The notes under the pieces are model-generated. The model made no database searches and was not told the origin of the DNA. It saw nothing but the letters and a program-made list of their open reading frames with translations. Made by a program: the position numbers and the translations under genes. From contig OX104125.1 in assembly GCA_944474755.1 (NCBI GenBank), positions 47,317,599 through 47,381,598 of the forward strand: a stretch of DNA of 64,000 nucleotides, read 5' to 3'. Each line of letters starts with the position of its first letter. Within the stretch, counting starts at the first letter, position 1. Origin of the DNA: Limnoperna fortunei. Its lineage: Eukaryota; Mollusca; Bivalvia; Mytilida; Modiolidae. Below, piece by piece: positions 12,641 through 24,102 of this stretch.

Positions 12641-12970
12641 GTTTTATAGAATACTGTCATTTGATATGGAAATTTAGCCATTAGTAGCGGCTACAATGAG
12701 CCTTATTCTTTCCGAGTTATCCAAAATGAGATTCTATTGTGCAAGAAGTGTAGCACTCTCTAAACACGTCATCCACAAATAGTGCGCGCCAGACTTAACT
12801 TATTATGACCCGACAATCTCAAACGTGACAGCCTTTCTGCATACGCCACCTGTGGACGCGCTTGATGACAGCTCTGTGGGTCGATCATACATGTACACAA
12901 ATTAATATATAAAATAAAAAAAGACCATTTTTATGGAATACAATTAGGTACATATTATTATTATTATCAA
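12641..12970. other. No feature seen
   Basis: No gene, repeat or RNA was recognised in this stretch. Confidence 0.5.
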
Positions 12971-13310
12971 CGACTTAAGGTACATTGTGTGCTATTGGAC
13001 GTCGATTCCAGACGTTTAAGGTACATTGTGTGCTATTGGACGTCGATTCCAGACGTTTAAGGTACATTGTGTGCTATTGGACGTCGATTCCAGACGTTTA
13101 AGGTACATTGTGTGCTATTGGACGTCGATTCCAGACGTTTAAGGTACAGTGTGTGATATTGGACGTCGATTCCAGACGTTTAAGGTACATTGTGTGCTAT
13201 TGGACGTCGATTCCAGACGTTTAAGGTACATTGTGTGCTATTGGATCTCGATTCCAGACGTTTAAGGTACATTGTGTGATATTGGACATGAATTTGCTAG
13301 TCTTTTAAAG
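12971..13310. repeat. 41-bp tandem array, 8 near-identical units
   Basis: The marker 'tacattgtgtg' starts at 12981, 13022, 13063, 13104, 13145, 13186, 13227 and 13268, exactly 41 bp apart, with only a few substitutions. Each unit holds 'gctattggacgtcgattcca', including GACGTC. The array decays on its right side into the related, more diverged sequence that follows. Confidence 0.95.
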
Positions 13311-14295
13311 TACATTGTACATTGCCAGTTTGTTCGGGTACGGTGTCTGCTATTAGAATTTGATTACCAGTCTTTTAAGATACAGTGTGTGCTATTGGAC
13401 GTCGATTGCCAGAATTTTAAGGTACAGTGTGCGCTACTGGACGTCGATCGCCGGACTTTTAATGTGTGCTATTGGACATGGATTGTCAATCTGTTAAGAC
13501 ACATCGTGTGATATTGGACATTGATTTCCAGTCCGTTAAGGTTGTCTGTGTTATTGAACGTGGATTGTCAGTCCTTTAAGGATGTTTGTGCTACAGGCCA
13601 TAGATCTGTTTAGGAACATTGTGTGCTGTTTGACTTGCATTGTCAGCCTGTTGAGGAACATTGTTTGATATTAGACATGGATTGTCAGTCCTTTAAGGTT
13701 GCTTGTGCTACAGGTCATAGATCTGTTTAGGAACATTGTGTGCTATTTGACTTGCATTGTCAGCCCGTTTAGGAACATTGTTCGCAATTGGACATGGATT
13801 GTCAGCCCTTTAAGGTTGTTTGTGCTACAGGTCATAGATCTGTTTAAAAACATTGTGTGCTATTGGACATGGATTGTCAGCCCTTTAAGGTTGTTTGTGC
13901 TACAGGTCATAGATCTGTTTAAGAACATTGTGTGCTATTGGACATGGATTGTCAGTCATTTAAGGTTGTTTGTGCTACAGGCCATAGATCTGTTTAGGAA
14001 CATTGTGTGCTATTGGACATGGATTGTCAGTCCTTTAAGGTTGTTTGTGCTACATGCCATAGATCTGTAGCACAAACAGTGCTATTAGACTTGCATTGTT
14101 AGCCTGTTTAGGAACATTGTTTGCTATTGGACATGGATTGTCAGTCCTTTAAGGTTGTTTGTGCTACAGGCCATAAATCTGTTTAGGCACAATGTGTGCT
14201 ATTAGACTTGCATTGTTAGCCTGTTTAGGAACATTGTGTGCTATTGGACATGGATTGCCAGCCTGTTTAGGTACAGTTTGTGCTATTGGACATAC
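13311..14295. repeat. Diverged 40-bp units grading into a 75-bp array
   Basis: From about 13311 to 13560 the 41-bp unit continues in degenerate form. From about 13560 pairs of such units fuse with a new segment, 'gtgctacaggtcatagatct', giving a 75-bp period: 'gtgctacag' or its variant starts at 13822, 13897, 13972 and 14047. The 75-bp period is divisible by three, which explains the 123-codon frame at 13699-14070; I do not regard it as a gene. Confidence 0.88.
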
Positions 14296-14594
14296 ATAAA
14301 TGACTAAGATGCAAAAATCGCTGGTTATCACTGGTGTAAACAATGCAATTTTACGTACCAGTGTTTCATGACTAATAATGCTAGAAAATTTCCGATTCAT
14401 GTCTTGCCAGATTTTAAAATAATTACCAAGAGATATGCAAATAAATCATACCATCAGATTTAGCTTGCAGCGTTATTAATTGATTAATTTTGATTACTAG
14501 TGTTCCTAATATATTCCCTCACGATACACAATAATCTTAAATTCTTGCTTTAAATGTCACAAGGTCATATGATACAAGGTCATTTACTGTTTAT

Positions 14595-16170
14595 TAGAAG
14601 ACCTCATAGAATGTGTTGATGTTTTGTATTCTATTTGTTTAAATGGTCTAGAACATCACTTTAAATCACTTTTATGATACATTGGCGTCCAGTTTTTTCC
14701 TGGAGAGGAATCTAGAGTACCCAATAGAAGCTGTTCATGTTTTGTATTCTGTTTGTTTAAATGGTCTAGAACATCACTTTCAATCACTTTTATGATACAT
14801 TGGCGTCCAGTTTTTTCCTGGAGAGGAATCTAGAGTACCCCATAGAAGCTGTTCATGTTTTGTATTCTATTTGTTTAAATGGTCTAGAACATCACTTTCA
14901 ATCACTTTTATGATACATTGGCGTACAGTTTTTTCCTGGAGAGGAATCTAGAGTACCCCATAGAAGCTGTTCATGTTTTGTATTCTATTTGTTTAAATGG
15001 TCTAGAACATCACTTTCAATCACTTTTATGATACATTGGCGTACAGTTTTTTCCTGGAGAGGAATCTAGAGTACCATAGAAGCTGTTCATGTTTTGTATT
15101 CTATTTGTTTAAATGGTCTAGAACATCACTTTCAATCACTTTTATGATACATTGGCGTACAGTTTTTTCCTGGAGAGGAATCTATAGTACCCCATAGAAG
15201 CTGTTCATGTTTTGTATTCTATTTGTTTAAATGGTCTAGAACATCACTTTCAATCACTTTTATGATACATTGGCGTACAGTTTTTTCCTGGAGAGGAATC
15301 TAGAGTACCATAGAAGCTGTTCATGTTTTGTATTCTATTTGTTTAAATGGTCTAGAACATCACTTTCAATCACTTTTATGATACATTGGCGTACAGTTTT
15401 TTCCTGGAGAGGAATCTAGAGTACCCAATAGAAGCTGTTCATGTTTTGTATTCTATTTGTTTAAATGGTCTAGAACATCACTTTCAATCACTTTTATGAT
15501 ACATTGGCGTCCCGTTTTTTCCTGGAGAGGAATCTAGAGTACCCAATAGAAGCTGTTCATGTTTTGTATTCTATTTGTTTAAATGGTCTAGAACATCATT
15601 TTCAATCACTTTTATGATACATTGGCGTCCCGTTTTTTCCTGGAGAGGAATCTAGAGTACCATAGAAGCTGTTCATGTTTTGTATTCTATTTGTTTAAAT
15701 GGTCTAGAACATCACTTTCAATCACTTTTATGATACATTGGCGTCCAGTTTTTTCCTGGAGAGGAATCTAGAGTACCCAATAGAAGCTGTTCATGTTCTG
15801 TATTCTGTTTGTTTAAATGGTCTAGAACATCACTTTCAATCACTTTTATGATACATTGGCGTCCAGTTTTTTCCTGGAGAGGAATCTAGAGTACCCCATA
15901 GAAGCTGTTCATGTTTTGTATTCTATTTGTTTAAATGGTCTAGAACATCACTTTCAATCACTTTTATGATACATTGGCGTACAGTTTTTTCCTGGAGAGG
16001 AATCTAGAGTACCCCATAGAAGCTGTTCATGTTTTGTATTCTATTTGTTTAAATGGTCTAGAACATCACTTTCAATCACTTTTATGATACATTGGCGTAC
16101 AGTTTTTTCCTGGAGAGGAATCTAGAGTACCCCATAGAAGCTGTTCATGTTTTGTATTCTATTTGTTGGA
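14595..16170 (-). repeat. 118-bp satellite made from a SINE tail, about 13 units
   Basis: The marker 'gtctagaacatc' starts at 14646, 14764, 14882 and 15000 and continues to about 16060; a few units are 2-3 bp shorter. Most of each unit aligns with the reverse-oriented SINE tail: 'tgtttaaatgg', 'catcactttcaatcac' (SINE: cgccactttcagcaat), 'cattggcgtccagtttttt', 'gagaggaatctagagtaccc' (SINE: gaggaagccggagtaccc). The remaining 30 bp, 'tagaagctgttcatgttttg' and neighbours, is not SINE-derived. The SINE's tRNA-side remainder follows directly at 16166. Confidence 0.9.
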
Positions 16171-16312
16171 AACTTTGTCAATTAAGGTTGGGGTTTAGCA
16201 CATTATGTCCACAGCGAGACAATCAAACTCATAATCTCAGTGTTGACAGGTGACAAATAGTAGAAGAATAATTACCTTAACCACTCGAGCACCCAGATCC
16301 CTTGTGTATTGT
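16166..16312 (-). mobile_element. Head part of the SINE that seeded the 118-bp array
   Basis: After the last array unit the SINE continues without a gap: 'ggaaactttgtcaattaagg', then a diverged 'cacagcgagacaatcaaactc' B-box region, 'aatctcagtgttgacagg' and 'accttaaccactcgagcac' (A-box region, reverse orientation). Array plus this piece together equal one SINE whose tail half was amplified in place. Confidence 0.75.
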
Positions 16313-16530
16313 GCAGGTGCATATATGAATGTGCTTAGTACATTATTAAATTTATCCGACCGGTTTTTTTTTAATATTACCCTTGCAATTTTCCATTAAA
16401 ATATATTTATTTCTTAACGGAACATACTTATATTTAAATTTGTGTTGTTTCACTCTGTTGTTTTAAATACAATACAACAATACAGATGAGAGCAGATATA
16501 ACGTCACAAAGGTGGTCATTGATAGTCAGT

Positions 16531-18045
16531 ATACATGTAGCTCTTCTATAGTAACTTTTATAATGCTCCGACCAAAGCAACTGTACCAAACCCAATCACT
16601 TATGTCTACCACAGAACCTTAGAACATAATACCCAAAGCTTTTCTAGTGCAGCTTTTCTAAACGCCCCAAACAGAGCAGTTGTTCCCTGTTCCCCGACAA
16701 TTCTATTCACCACAGAACCTTAAAACAGGATACATGTAGCTCTTCTAGAGCACTTTTTCTAAACGCCCCAACCAGAGCAGCTGTACCCCAACACTTCAAT
16801 CTACCACATAACCTTAGAACAGAATACATGTAGCTCCTCTAGAGCACCTTTTCTAAACGCCCCAAACAGAGCAGTTGTACCCAACAGTTCTATTTACCAC
16901 AGAACCTTAGAACAGGATATATGTAGCTCTTCTAGAGCCCCTTTTCTAAACGCCCCAACCAGATCATGTGTACCCCAACACTTCTATTCACCACAGAACA
17001 TTAGAACAGGATATATGTAGCTCTTCTAGAGCCCCTTTTCTTAACGCCCCAACCAGAGCAGTTGTACTCCAACACTTCTATCAACCACAGAACCTTAGAT
17101 TAGAACAGAATACACGTATAGCTCCTCTAGATCACATTTTTTAAACGCCCCAACCAGAGCAGTTGTACCCCAACACTTCTATTCACCACAGAACCCTAGA
17201 ACAGGATACATGTAGCTCTTCTAGAGCAGCTTTTCTAAAAGCCCTAACAAGAGCAGTTGTACTTAAACACTTCTATTCACCACAGAAACCTAGAGCAGGA
17301 TACATGTAGCTCTTCTAGAGCAGCTTTTAAAAACGCTCCAACCAGAGCAACTATCCTCCAACAATTTAATCTACCTTAGAACGTAAGAACAGGAAACATT
17401 AAGCTCTTTTAGAGCAGCTTTTCTAAACGCTCCGACCAGAGCTGTACTCCAACACTTCTATCTACCATACAACGTAAGAACATGAGACATGTAGCTCTCT
17501 AGAGCAGCTTTTCTAAACGCTCCGACCAGAGCTGTACTCCAACACTTCTATCTACCATACAACGTAAGAACATGAGACATGTATCTCTCTAGAGCAGATT
17601 TTCTAAACGCTCCGACCAGAGCTGTACTCCAACACTTCTATCTACCATAAAACGTAAGAACATGAGACATGTATCTCTCTAGAGCAGCTTTTCCAAACTC
17701 TCCGACCAGAGCTGTACTCCAACACTTCTATCTACCATACAACGTAAGAACATGAGACATGTAGCTCTCTAGAGCAGCTTTTCCAAACTCTCCGACCAGA
17801 GCTGTACTCCAACACTTCTATCTACCATACAACGTAAGAACATGAGACATGTAGCTCTCTAGAGCAGCTTTTCTAAACGCTCCGACCAGAGCTGTACTCC
17901 AACACTTCTATCTACCATACAACGTAAGAACATGAGACATGTTGTTCACTAGAGCAGCTTTTTAAAACTCTCCGACCAGAGCATTTGTACCCCAACAATC
18001 TGAGAAAAAACCTTAGAACACGAGACATGTAGCCCTTCTGGAGCA
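16531..18045. repeat. 95-to-90-bp tandem array, about 17 units
   Basis: Units contain 'gtagctcttctagagcagct', 'aaacgccccaaccagagcag', 'ccaacacttctattcacc' and 'agaaccttagaaca'. Left-hand units are diverged and about 94-96 bp long. From about 17400 rightward a 90-bp subfamily takes over ('tccgaccaga' at 17431, 17521, 17611 and 17701) with few differences. Each unit has a near-palindrome around CTCTAGAG. No open frame persists. Confidence 0.93.
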
Positions 18046-18055
18046 CTTGCAACCA

Positions 18056-18145
18056 TTATTCCGGCTCCACCTCAATGAAACGTAGACGCCATGATAAAGC
18101 TAGAAATTTGCGTTGAAAACCATCCAAACAAACAAAAATAGTACT
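18056..18145 (+). mobile_element. SINE tail fragment, forward
   Basis: Starts at 'ttccggctccacctc', then 'acgccatgataaagctagaa', 'gcgttgaaaaccatc' and a (CAAA) tail. It corresponds to the last 90 bp of the SINE in forward orientation and abuts the end of the preceding array. Confidence 0.75.
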
Positions 18146-18217
18146 AAGTTGATATTTTTTCAAGGTTCGTGTTTCTTTTCACATTTCAGTGACACTAAAA
18201 TTATTTTCTTTAGTTTT

Positions 18218-18335
18218 AGTCAATTAAGATTGGAGTCGAGCACAACCTGCCTGCAGTGAGACTCGAGCCCGAAACCTCAGTGTTGACAGACCACGTGACG
18301 AACTACCTTAGCAACTCGGACACAGAGGCCCCTGT
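18218..18335 (-). mobile_element. SINE head fragment, reverse
   Basis: Reverse-oriented tRNA-side half: 'gtcaattaagattggagtcg', 'cctgcctgcagtgagactcg' (B-box region), 'cctcagtgttgacagaccac' and 'ctaccttagcaactcgga' (A-box region). The tail is missing. With the forward tail at 18056-18145 it forms a tail/head pair in opposite orientation. Confidence 0.8.
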
Positions 18336-19186
18336 AAAGTAATTTTTTTGCCAACAGTAATGTCCGGTCTAGAAAATCGAAAACCGATCTTGCATACAGC
18401 ATAAGTAGAGAAATGTAAACACATATACTGGAGCTGATGGAATATTACTAACGAAAAGTATAAACAATTGTAAGCTGAATTCATCGCCTGGCGTGTGTTG
18501 TAGAGTTTTATTAGACATTTCACTGTATATATTTCCAGAAGAATATTTAGGTAAGAGACCGACTTTAGTGTATTGGTAATTTAAAGCTCTCTATTGTAGA
18601 TTAAATGAAATTAGTTTCTGACCTTTCTGTTAAATCTTTATTTATTCCTAGGTGGCAGCACTGTTTGATGTGTAGTCAAAGATTATGATTAAGACGATTA
18701 TTTATGATAAAAACAGGCAAGCACTGTGATTTTAAAGTAGTGGTTCCTTCGACTTTACTAATATATATTTACGTAGGACAAGTCGTTCTGGACAAAGCTA
18801 TGATTTTCGAAAAAATGACATGTCGGGAGAAACAGATTACAGACAGACATTTTTAAAAAAGTCAACCTGGAAACCTCTTTTTAAGGCCTTTAATCTATGT
18901 GCATTTTTTTTTACTATCAATGACAATTTTTTGTAATTTCTTAAACTTAGTTTTGATGAGAACAACCGTCCATAGAGATTGTTTTGGGACACAATATGTA
19001 TGAAGTCAATAACCACGTAATAAATGTGCTGATTGCTTACAAACCAAGTAAATAAACCGACCTTTCTATTCATTTTAAGAGTGACCAACAATTTCTAGGA
19101 AAAAACGGATGCGACCAAAGTAACTAGTCATATAAGTACATGGCCCCAAAGAGTCTAATAAATTCCTTAATGTATGGCTTGTATCT
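18336..19186. other. No gene recognised
   Basis: AT-rich sequence. Open frames of 71 and 84 codons on the minus strand look random; no repeat family was recognised. Confidence 0.5.
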
Positions 19187-19466
19187 TTTAAGGCATCCGG
19201 ACCATAATAGACCACGTGATCATATTTGATGTCCAGGTTGGCCATTTCTTTTCAATGCAGCAGACCTCGGTAAATTTCGGCAAACATCGGAAATACTATT
19301 TCAGTAACTAACTTTTTTTGCTCAAAACTGTTAACATTGACACAAAGTAAAACAATATATTTAATTTGTATCATTAATTAGCAACACCTTGATTTAATAA
19401 AGCTATATTTCTTGGTCGAACAATAAAATTAAATGGTGACTTCAATTGTGGGTCGGATACTTTAAT
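19187..19466. mobile_element. MITE copy 1 (partner at 21497-21768)
   Basis: Shares about 270 bp with 21497-21768, including 'gaccacgtgatcatatttg', 'gcagacctcggtaa', 'ggaaatactattt.agtaac' and 'ggtgacttcaatt'. The ends are imperfect inverted repeats: 'ttttaaggcatccgg' at the left and 'gggtcggatacttta' at the right. Non-coding, so a non-autonomous DNA transposon. The superfamily is not resolved. Confidence 0.75.
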
Positions 19467-20439
19467 ATTCAGGATAAAGTACAAAAAAATATTGTCTCCA
19501 TCAAAACTTCTTCCGTTGTTTACATTTTTTATTTAGCGTATAATATTCGCAATTTTGTTATCCTAGATGAAAACAATATTTGTTGTAGTTAATACTTCTA
19601 CATAAATTCAAACCTTAGAAAATAAACACAACAACTGAATTCGTGTAATTTGACATTTTCGAGAAAAAGATAGATCAACACACGAACTGTAGGTGTTCTG
19701 CGTGTGATATATGACGTCACAGAAAAAAACCCAAATAGTTCCATCCTCTACAAAAACTTACTTTCTAGCAAGTATTCTCGTTCAATTTATTGATGAGGGT
19801 ATTAAAATAAAACAAACGGATTTGTTTATGACAGACAATAATCAACAATATGGGAGTGTGAAGAATAGCCCTAACAAATAATATTCGCCAAAAATGATAA
19901 CAAAAAGTATTTTGGACTACTATAATCCTCTTGTTAACATCTAGCTGAACAGTATAATTAGCAAAATTGTTAATATACAAAATAGCGTAATCAGCAACAA
20001 GTATATTCCAAATCCGGAATCGGTACTAATCCAATGTAATTACTGTTCAATATCGCTACAAGAAGAAATCAATCGACAATCGTCCAATGTCACTAAGAAT
20101 CTAATTTCCAATCAATGACTGGTTTTTCAATATTACTCTTTCGGCATGAAAAAGTTGAATGACAACTTATTGTGCAAATAAACTCTACAAAGGGCAATAA
20201 TATAGCGTCTGTGTACTGTCAACCAATTGGATAATGCGAGGACAATACATATGTAATATTTAGCTATAAAGGCCACGCCTGTTTAATAACACGGTGTATA
20301 CATTAGTTAATTGATATTATTAAGTTCAAATTAAAAATATCTGACTTCATAAATTTGTAAACTATAGTAAAGAATGCAATAACACAGCAACATCCAAGAA
20401 TGTAATATTAAACAGTGAGGGTTAGAAGCGATAGACAGA
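19467..20439. other. No gene recognised; short repeat similarity near 19490-19790
   Basis: Contains 'acaaaaaaatattgtctcca' at about 19482-19502 and 'ccatcctctacaaaaactt', both resembling the hairpin element at 53040-53176 and its flank (53335-53400), so a diverged relative may lie here. Otherwise AT-rich with no recognisable frame. Confidence 0.35.
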
Positions 20440-20625
20440 ACGCTATTTAAAAGAACCGATACAGAGACTGTCGCGAAAAAGAACCAATATAGGGAATGAC
20501 AACCGACACGAAGAAAACATGCAAAAAGACCCACATGGTTTTAAAGAACCGATATGAAAAATGCCAGGTAAAAAACGATATAAAGATATATATTGAGAAT
20601 GTCATGTAAAGGGAGATTAGTTGGT
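20440..20625. repeat. Degenerate tandem of an 'aaagaaccgatatg' motif
   Basis: The motif 'aaagaaccgata' or close variants appear at about 20450, 20480 and 20542, then again after the reverse transcriptase remnant at about 21445 and 21473. This suggests one old short-period array into which the retroelement inserted. The period is irregular and the call is tentative. Confidence 0.35.
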
Positions 20626-20636
20626 ATTCCAATGGT

Positions 20637-21290
20637 TACTACTTGTGCTCCTCTCATCGCCGACCTGTTGTTTTATGAGGCCGAGTTCCAGAAGACCTGC
20701 TGAAAAAGAAAAAAAAAGATACTGGTCATATCTTTAATTTCACATTCCGCTATATTGATGATGTTTTCTCCCTCAAACTTGCTCTGGTGAATATTTTCTT
20801 TCAATTAACCCTAGCTAGCTTGACATTAAAGACACAACCAACACACTTAGGTCGGCCTCTTACTAAGACCTACTTCTAGAAATAAACTCGGGAAAACTAC
20901 AAACTAGACTCTATGACAAACGTGATGACTTTCAATCAAATTGTCAACTTCCGGTGTATCGATATCAACATTCCAGCAGCTCCAGCCTATGGTGTGTACA
21001 TTTCACAACTTATACGTTATTCTAGATCATGTGATGGGTATTCCGATTTTCTAGACCGATCACAACTGTTTACTACTAAACTACTCAAACAAGGGTTTGT
21101 TGTACCTAGGTTGATGTCATCTCTTCAGAAGTTCTATGGCCGTCACTATGACTTAATTGATCGTTATGGGAAATCAATCTCTCAAATGAGATCGGACATT
21201 AATGATGAGCCACAGGTAGTCTTTTCTATTCCTCGATTTGAATTTTTCACAGACATGACAAAAAGAGTAACTCAGCGGGTGTCTAATTAA
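20637..21290 (+). pseudogene. Reverse transcriptase remnant, Penelope-like type
   Basis: Two frames read parts of one reverse transcriptase. At 20640-20790 the frame gives CAPLIADLLF, then YEAEF, then FRYIDDVFS. The YIDD box is the catalytic motif C and the preceding block is typical of this family; a stop codon interrupts it after 'EFQKTC'. At 20913-21290 a 125-codon frame reads NIPAAPAYGVYISQLIRY, then KLLKQGF and a KFYGRHYDLI block, which I know from widespread metazoan Penelope-like or related reverse transcriptases. Between them roughly 100 bp is shifted or lost. The N-terminal fingers and motif A are missing, so the copy is 5'-truncated and dead. The family assignment is from memory; a non-LTR origin is the main alternative. 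Confidence 0.75.
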
Positions 21291-21496
21291 AGGACTGTTA
21301 CTCAGTTTCTGTTTTTGTACTTTTTTTGTTTTTTGATTTGCGTTTAACATGTTTGGCTATATCCGGATTTGTAAATGTACCTTGACTTTCGGCTCTTGTT
21401 GTTGATTGGTTTCCTTTGCTATTTTTCTGAGTAGAATAACATGTTAAAGAACCGTTATGTATGATAGCATTTTAAAGAACTGATTTGTGACCATTT

Positions 21497-21768
21497 TAAG
21501 GTATCCCGACCACAATTGACCACGTGATCATATTTGGTGTCCCGGATGTCCATTGTTTTTCAACGGAGCAGACCTCGGTAATGTTCGGCAAACATAGGAA
21601 ATACTATTTGAGTAACTGCTCAAAACTGCTAACACTGACTCAAATTAAAACAATATATTCATTTGTATCATTATTTAGCAATACATCGTTATAAAGAAGC
21701 TGTATTTCTTGGTCTAAAAATAAAATTAAGCGGTGACTTCAATTATGAGTCGGATACCTAAAGTAAAT
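21497..21768. mobile_element. MITE copy 2 (partner at 19187-19466)
   Basis: The ends 'ttttaaggtatcccgacc' and 'gagtcggatacctaaa' form a terminal inverted repeat of about 15 bp, better kept than in copy 1. The interior is collinear with 19187-19466. It lies just downstream of the Penelope-like remnant and carries no coding sequence. Confidence 0.8.
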
Positions 21769-22606
21769 GAAACATAAGTGTTTAGTTTTGATAATATATC
21801 AACTTTATCCATCGAATGTAAACTGAATTGACCATAACTGACTTAAAATCGGTTTATTTTCATAAATCCTATTAACAATGGCGAATATGAGCTGGCTTTG
21901 TAAATTTATATTTTGATATATCTCTTGTCTCTCATGTTATAGACAGGCTTTGCGTGGCTTGTTAGCTATTTAATATTTATTACCAGGGTCTCATCACTGT
22001 GGTTGTGAGTTCAAATCCACTTCGCGAAGGTGTGTTTGACTTTAGATTTATGTCGACAAGGGTTGCCAACGAGCAACCCATTCTAAGTTTATAACAATTC
22101 TTGAATAAGGTAATTTAGGGAAATAAATTCACTGTTGCCTCGATCTTCCAAAACAAGTATCTGGAATTTCCTGTGTAATCTTGAAGTTGAAAAACCACAG
22201 AACTGATTTTCAATTCTTAATGTCAAGAAAGTGGCTTTTAAATGTTTGATACTGTTCTATAAGCCCATTTAAATGTCACACGCTTTCTCCCTGATGAATG
22301 AAGATGTCAATCCATTCCGTCGATTTAACGCTTAATTGAATCCGTCTTTTATTGAGTCATACAGTTCATGTGAAGTAAAAAGGTAATTTACTACGCGTTA
22401 ATAAAGTGCAGAATCAATTTGTGACAACGTCAAATTATACGTTATAATTGCTTCCGTTTGAACACTTGTCCTATTGTACTATAAACGTGATTAGCTATTC
22501 ATCATAACAGCGTCATCACAGAATCAAAGATCGCAGGTTGACTTGGTTGATGATGAAGGACATGGGCGTTTATATTATTATTTAATCTTCCAATTAGAGG
22601 TACTTA
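21769..22606. other. No gene recognised
   Basis: AT-rich DNA. No repeat, frame or RNA gene could be supported. Confidence 0.5.
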
Positions 22607-22775
22607 TTGTTAATTAATTGGTCTAGATCGATCACGTGAGATCGATGTTAAGGTTCAATCGTGTAGATAAATCTTTGCCCGATATTGTATATAAAACTGT
22701 AAATAATATGATATTTTGGAAATATACTGGGTCTTGGATTTATCATTAGACTCATTAGTGGCGCCTCAACCCAAA
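22607..22775 (+). mobile_element. Possible short LTR with primer-binding site
   Basis: A stretch starting TGTTAATTAA (22608) holds a TATA-like 'tgtatataaaactg' and ends near 'agactca' (about 22754). It is followed two to four bases later by TGGCGCCTCAACCC, which looks like a tRNA primer-binding site of a retrotransposon. No second LTR and no gag/pol frames were found downstream, so this would be a remnant. Weak evidence. Confidence 0.3.
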
Positions 22776-23980
22776 ACCTGAGAGACCAAATAATATTATG
22801 CTGAAGAACAATTGTCACCCAACCGGCTATGGCTTAAATAGACAACTTTAAATAATAAAAACGTTATATTTAAATAACAATTATTAGTATCAAGGCCTCT
22901 TAGGATTGATGATTATTTTTCTTATGAAATGCTGACATTTGATTTACCAAAACACAATTAAGTCAAATCTATAGATGTAAGTTTTAGTTTGTTTTTTAAC
23001 TGACGTAGCATCATACATACGTGTACTTTCGTGTTTTGACTGATTAAAACGAAATTTAACTCGAAATCAGCTAAAGAAATTCAAGAATTTTGTACAACAT
23101 TATGCTTATATTTAGTCTCTTATACTAATTTGGCTCTTTGTATTGGTCCAAACTGCTGTTGTTATGTGTTTTATTTCAATTTTAAGTCAATTTTTCTGTG
23201 ACCGTATTTCATTAGCCACCTTATGATAGATAGTTGTATCATGTGTATTTAAAATAACCAACCTCCAGTATTTGCGTTCTTGATTGGCTCATTGATTTTT
23301 GACTCCATATTTTATAACACTGTTAGCAGATTTTATACAATGTCATGTCAGAATACGAGTAAAATAAAACTTGAATTCTGTGTTAACTATGCTGTTAGAC
23401 GTTGTCGGTTACTTTTGCACAAGGCTTCAGTCTTACGTGCAGGCACAGGAGTTTTTAATTCCTTATATTTTGGCAAAAAGTCTAGGGGAGAAGAGGGTTT
23501 TTGAGCAGCGTTCTCTTTTGTACATCCCCATTCTCTCACCTAACCACACACGCTGATACATCTTTGTTGGGTTGATCACCAATCAGGTATGGGCTCTCTT
23601 CCCACTTGTCAGCTATTTCTGCTTTCCGTCGGAGGCTAAGATCTTTACTAAAACTGTAAATTGGGTAGATATTCAAACATATTTGCAATCAAATACAGAA
23701 TTAACACAGTATTGAACTAGTAAATGTTCGTTGTAAGTGCTTGTAAAACATATGTAATAACGTACCTGTTGTCGATACCTATATTTACTAATTTGCTGTT
23801 AATTACTTGTGTGTGTCTGGATATTTATATTTATCGCTATTTTGCAGTATTTTCCATTGCTCTTTGTGTGCGATATTATTCCATCTCACTCTACTAGCTT
23901 GAGATGGGCCCATCTCAGTTCGCTGTCAAGACGTCGTTAAGTAACACTGTGACGTCACAATGTTACAAAACAGCGATAAA
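22776..23980. other. No gene recognised
   Basis: The frames at 23280-23556 are short and match nothing I know. A 20-bp palindrome centred on GGGCCC lies at about 23901-23920. Confidence 0.45.
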
Positions 23981-24102
23981 CAGATTATTTACGTTTTACG
24001 AAACTCTATGCTTTTTCTCGTCATCTCATCTCAGGGCTGTCGCCCTTCGATGAGATATGAACGAGAAAACGCATATCGTTTCAAAAAACGTAAATAACCT
24101 AT
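23981..24102. mobile_element. Hairpin element, arms about 55 bp
   Basis: The left arm 'ttatttacgttttacgaaac' pairs with the right arm 'gtttcaaaaaacgtaaataa'; 'tttttctcgt' pairs with 'acgagaaaac', and the centre is GGGCTGTCGCCC. Imperfect in the middle of the arms. Its architecture matches the other single-unit hairpins listed in this window. Confidence 0.75.

Noticed and set aside
13699..14070. A 123-codon hydrophobic repeat protein
   Set aside because: Produced by the in-phase 75-bp repeat; no start context or non-repeat part.
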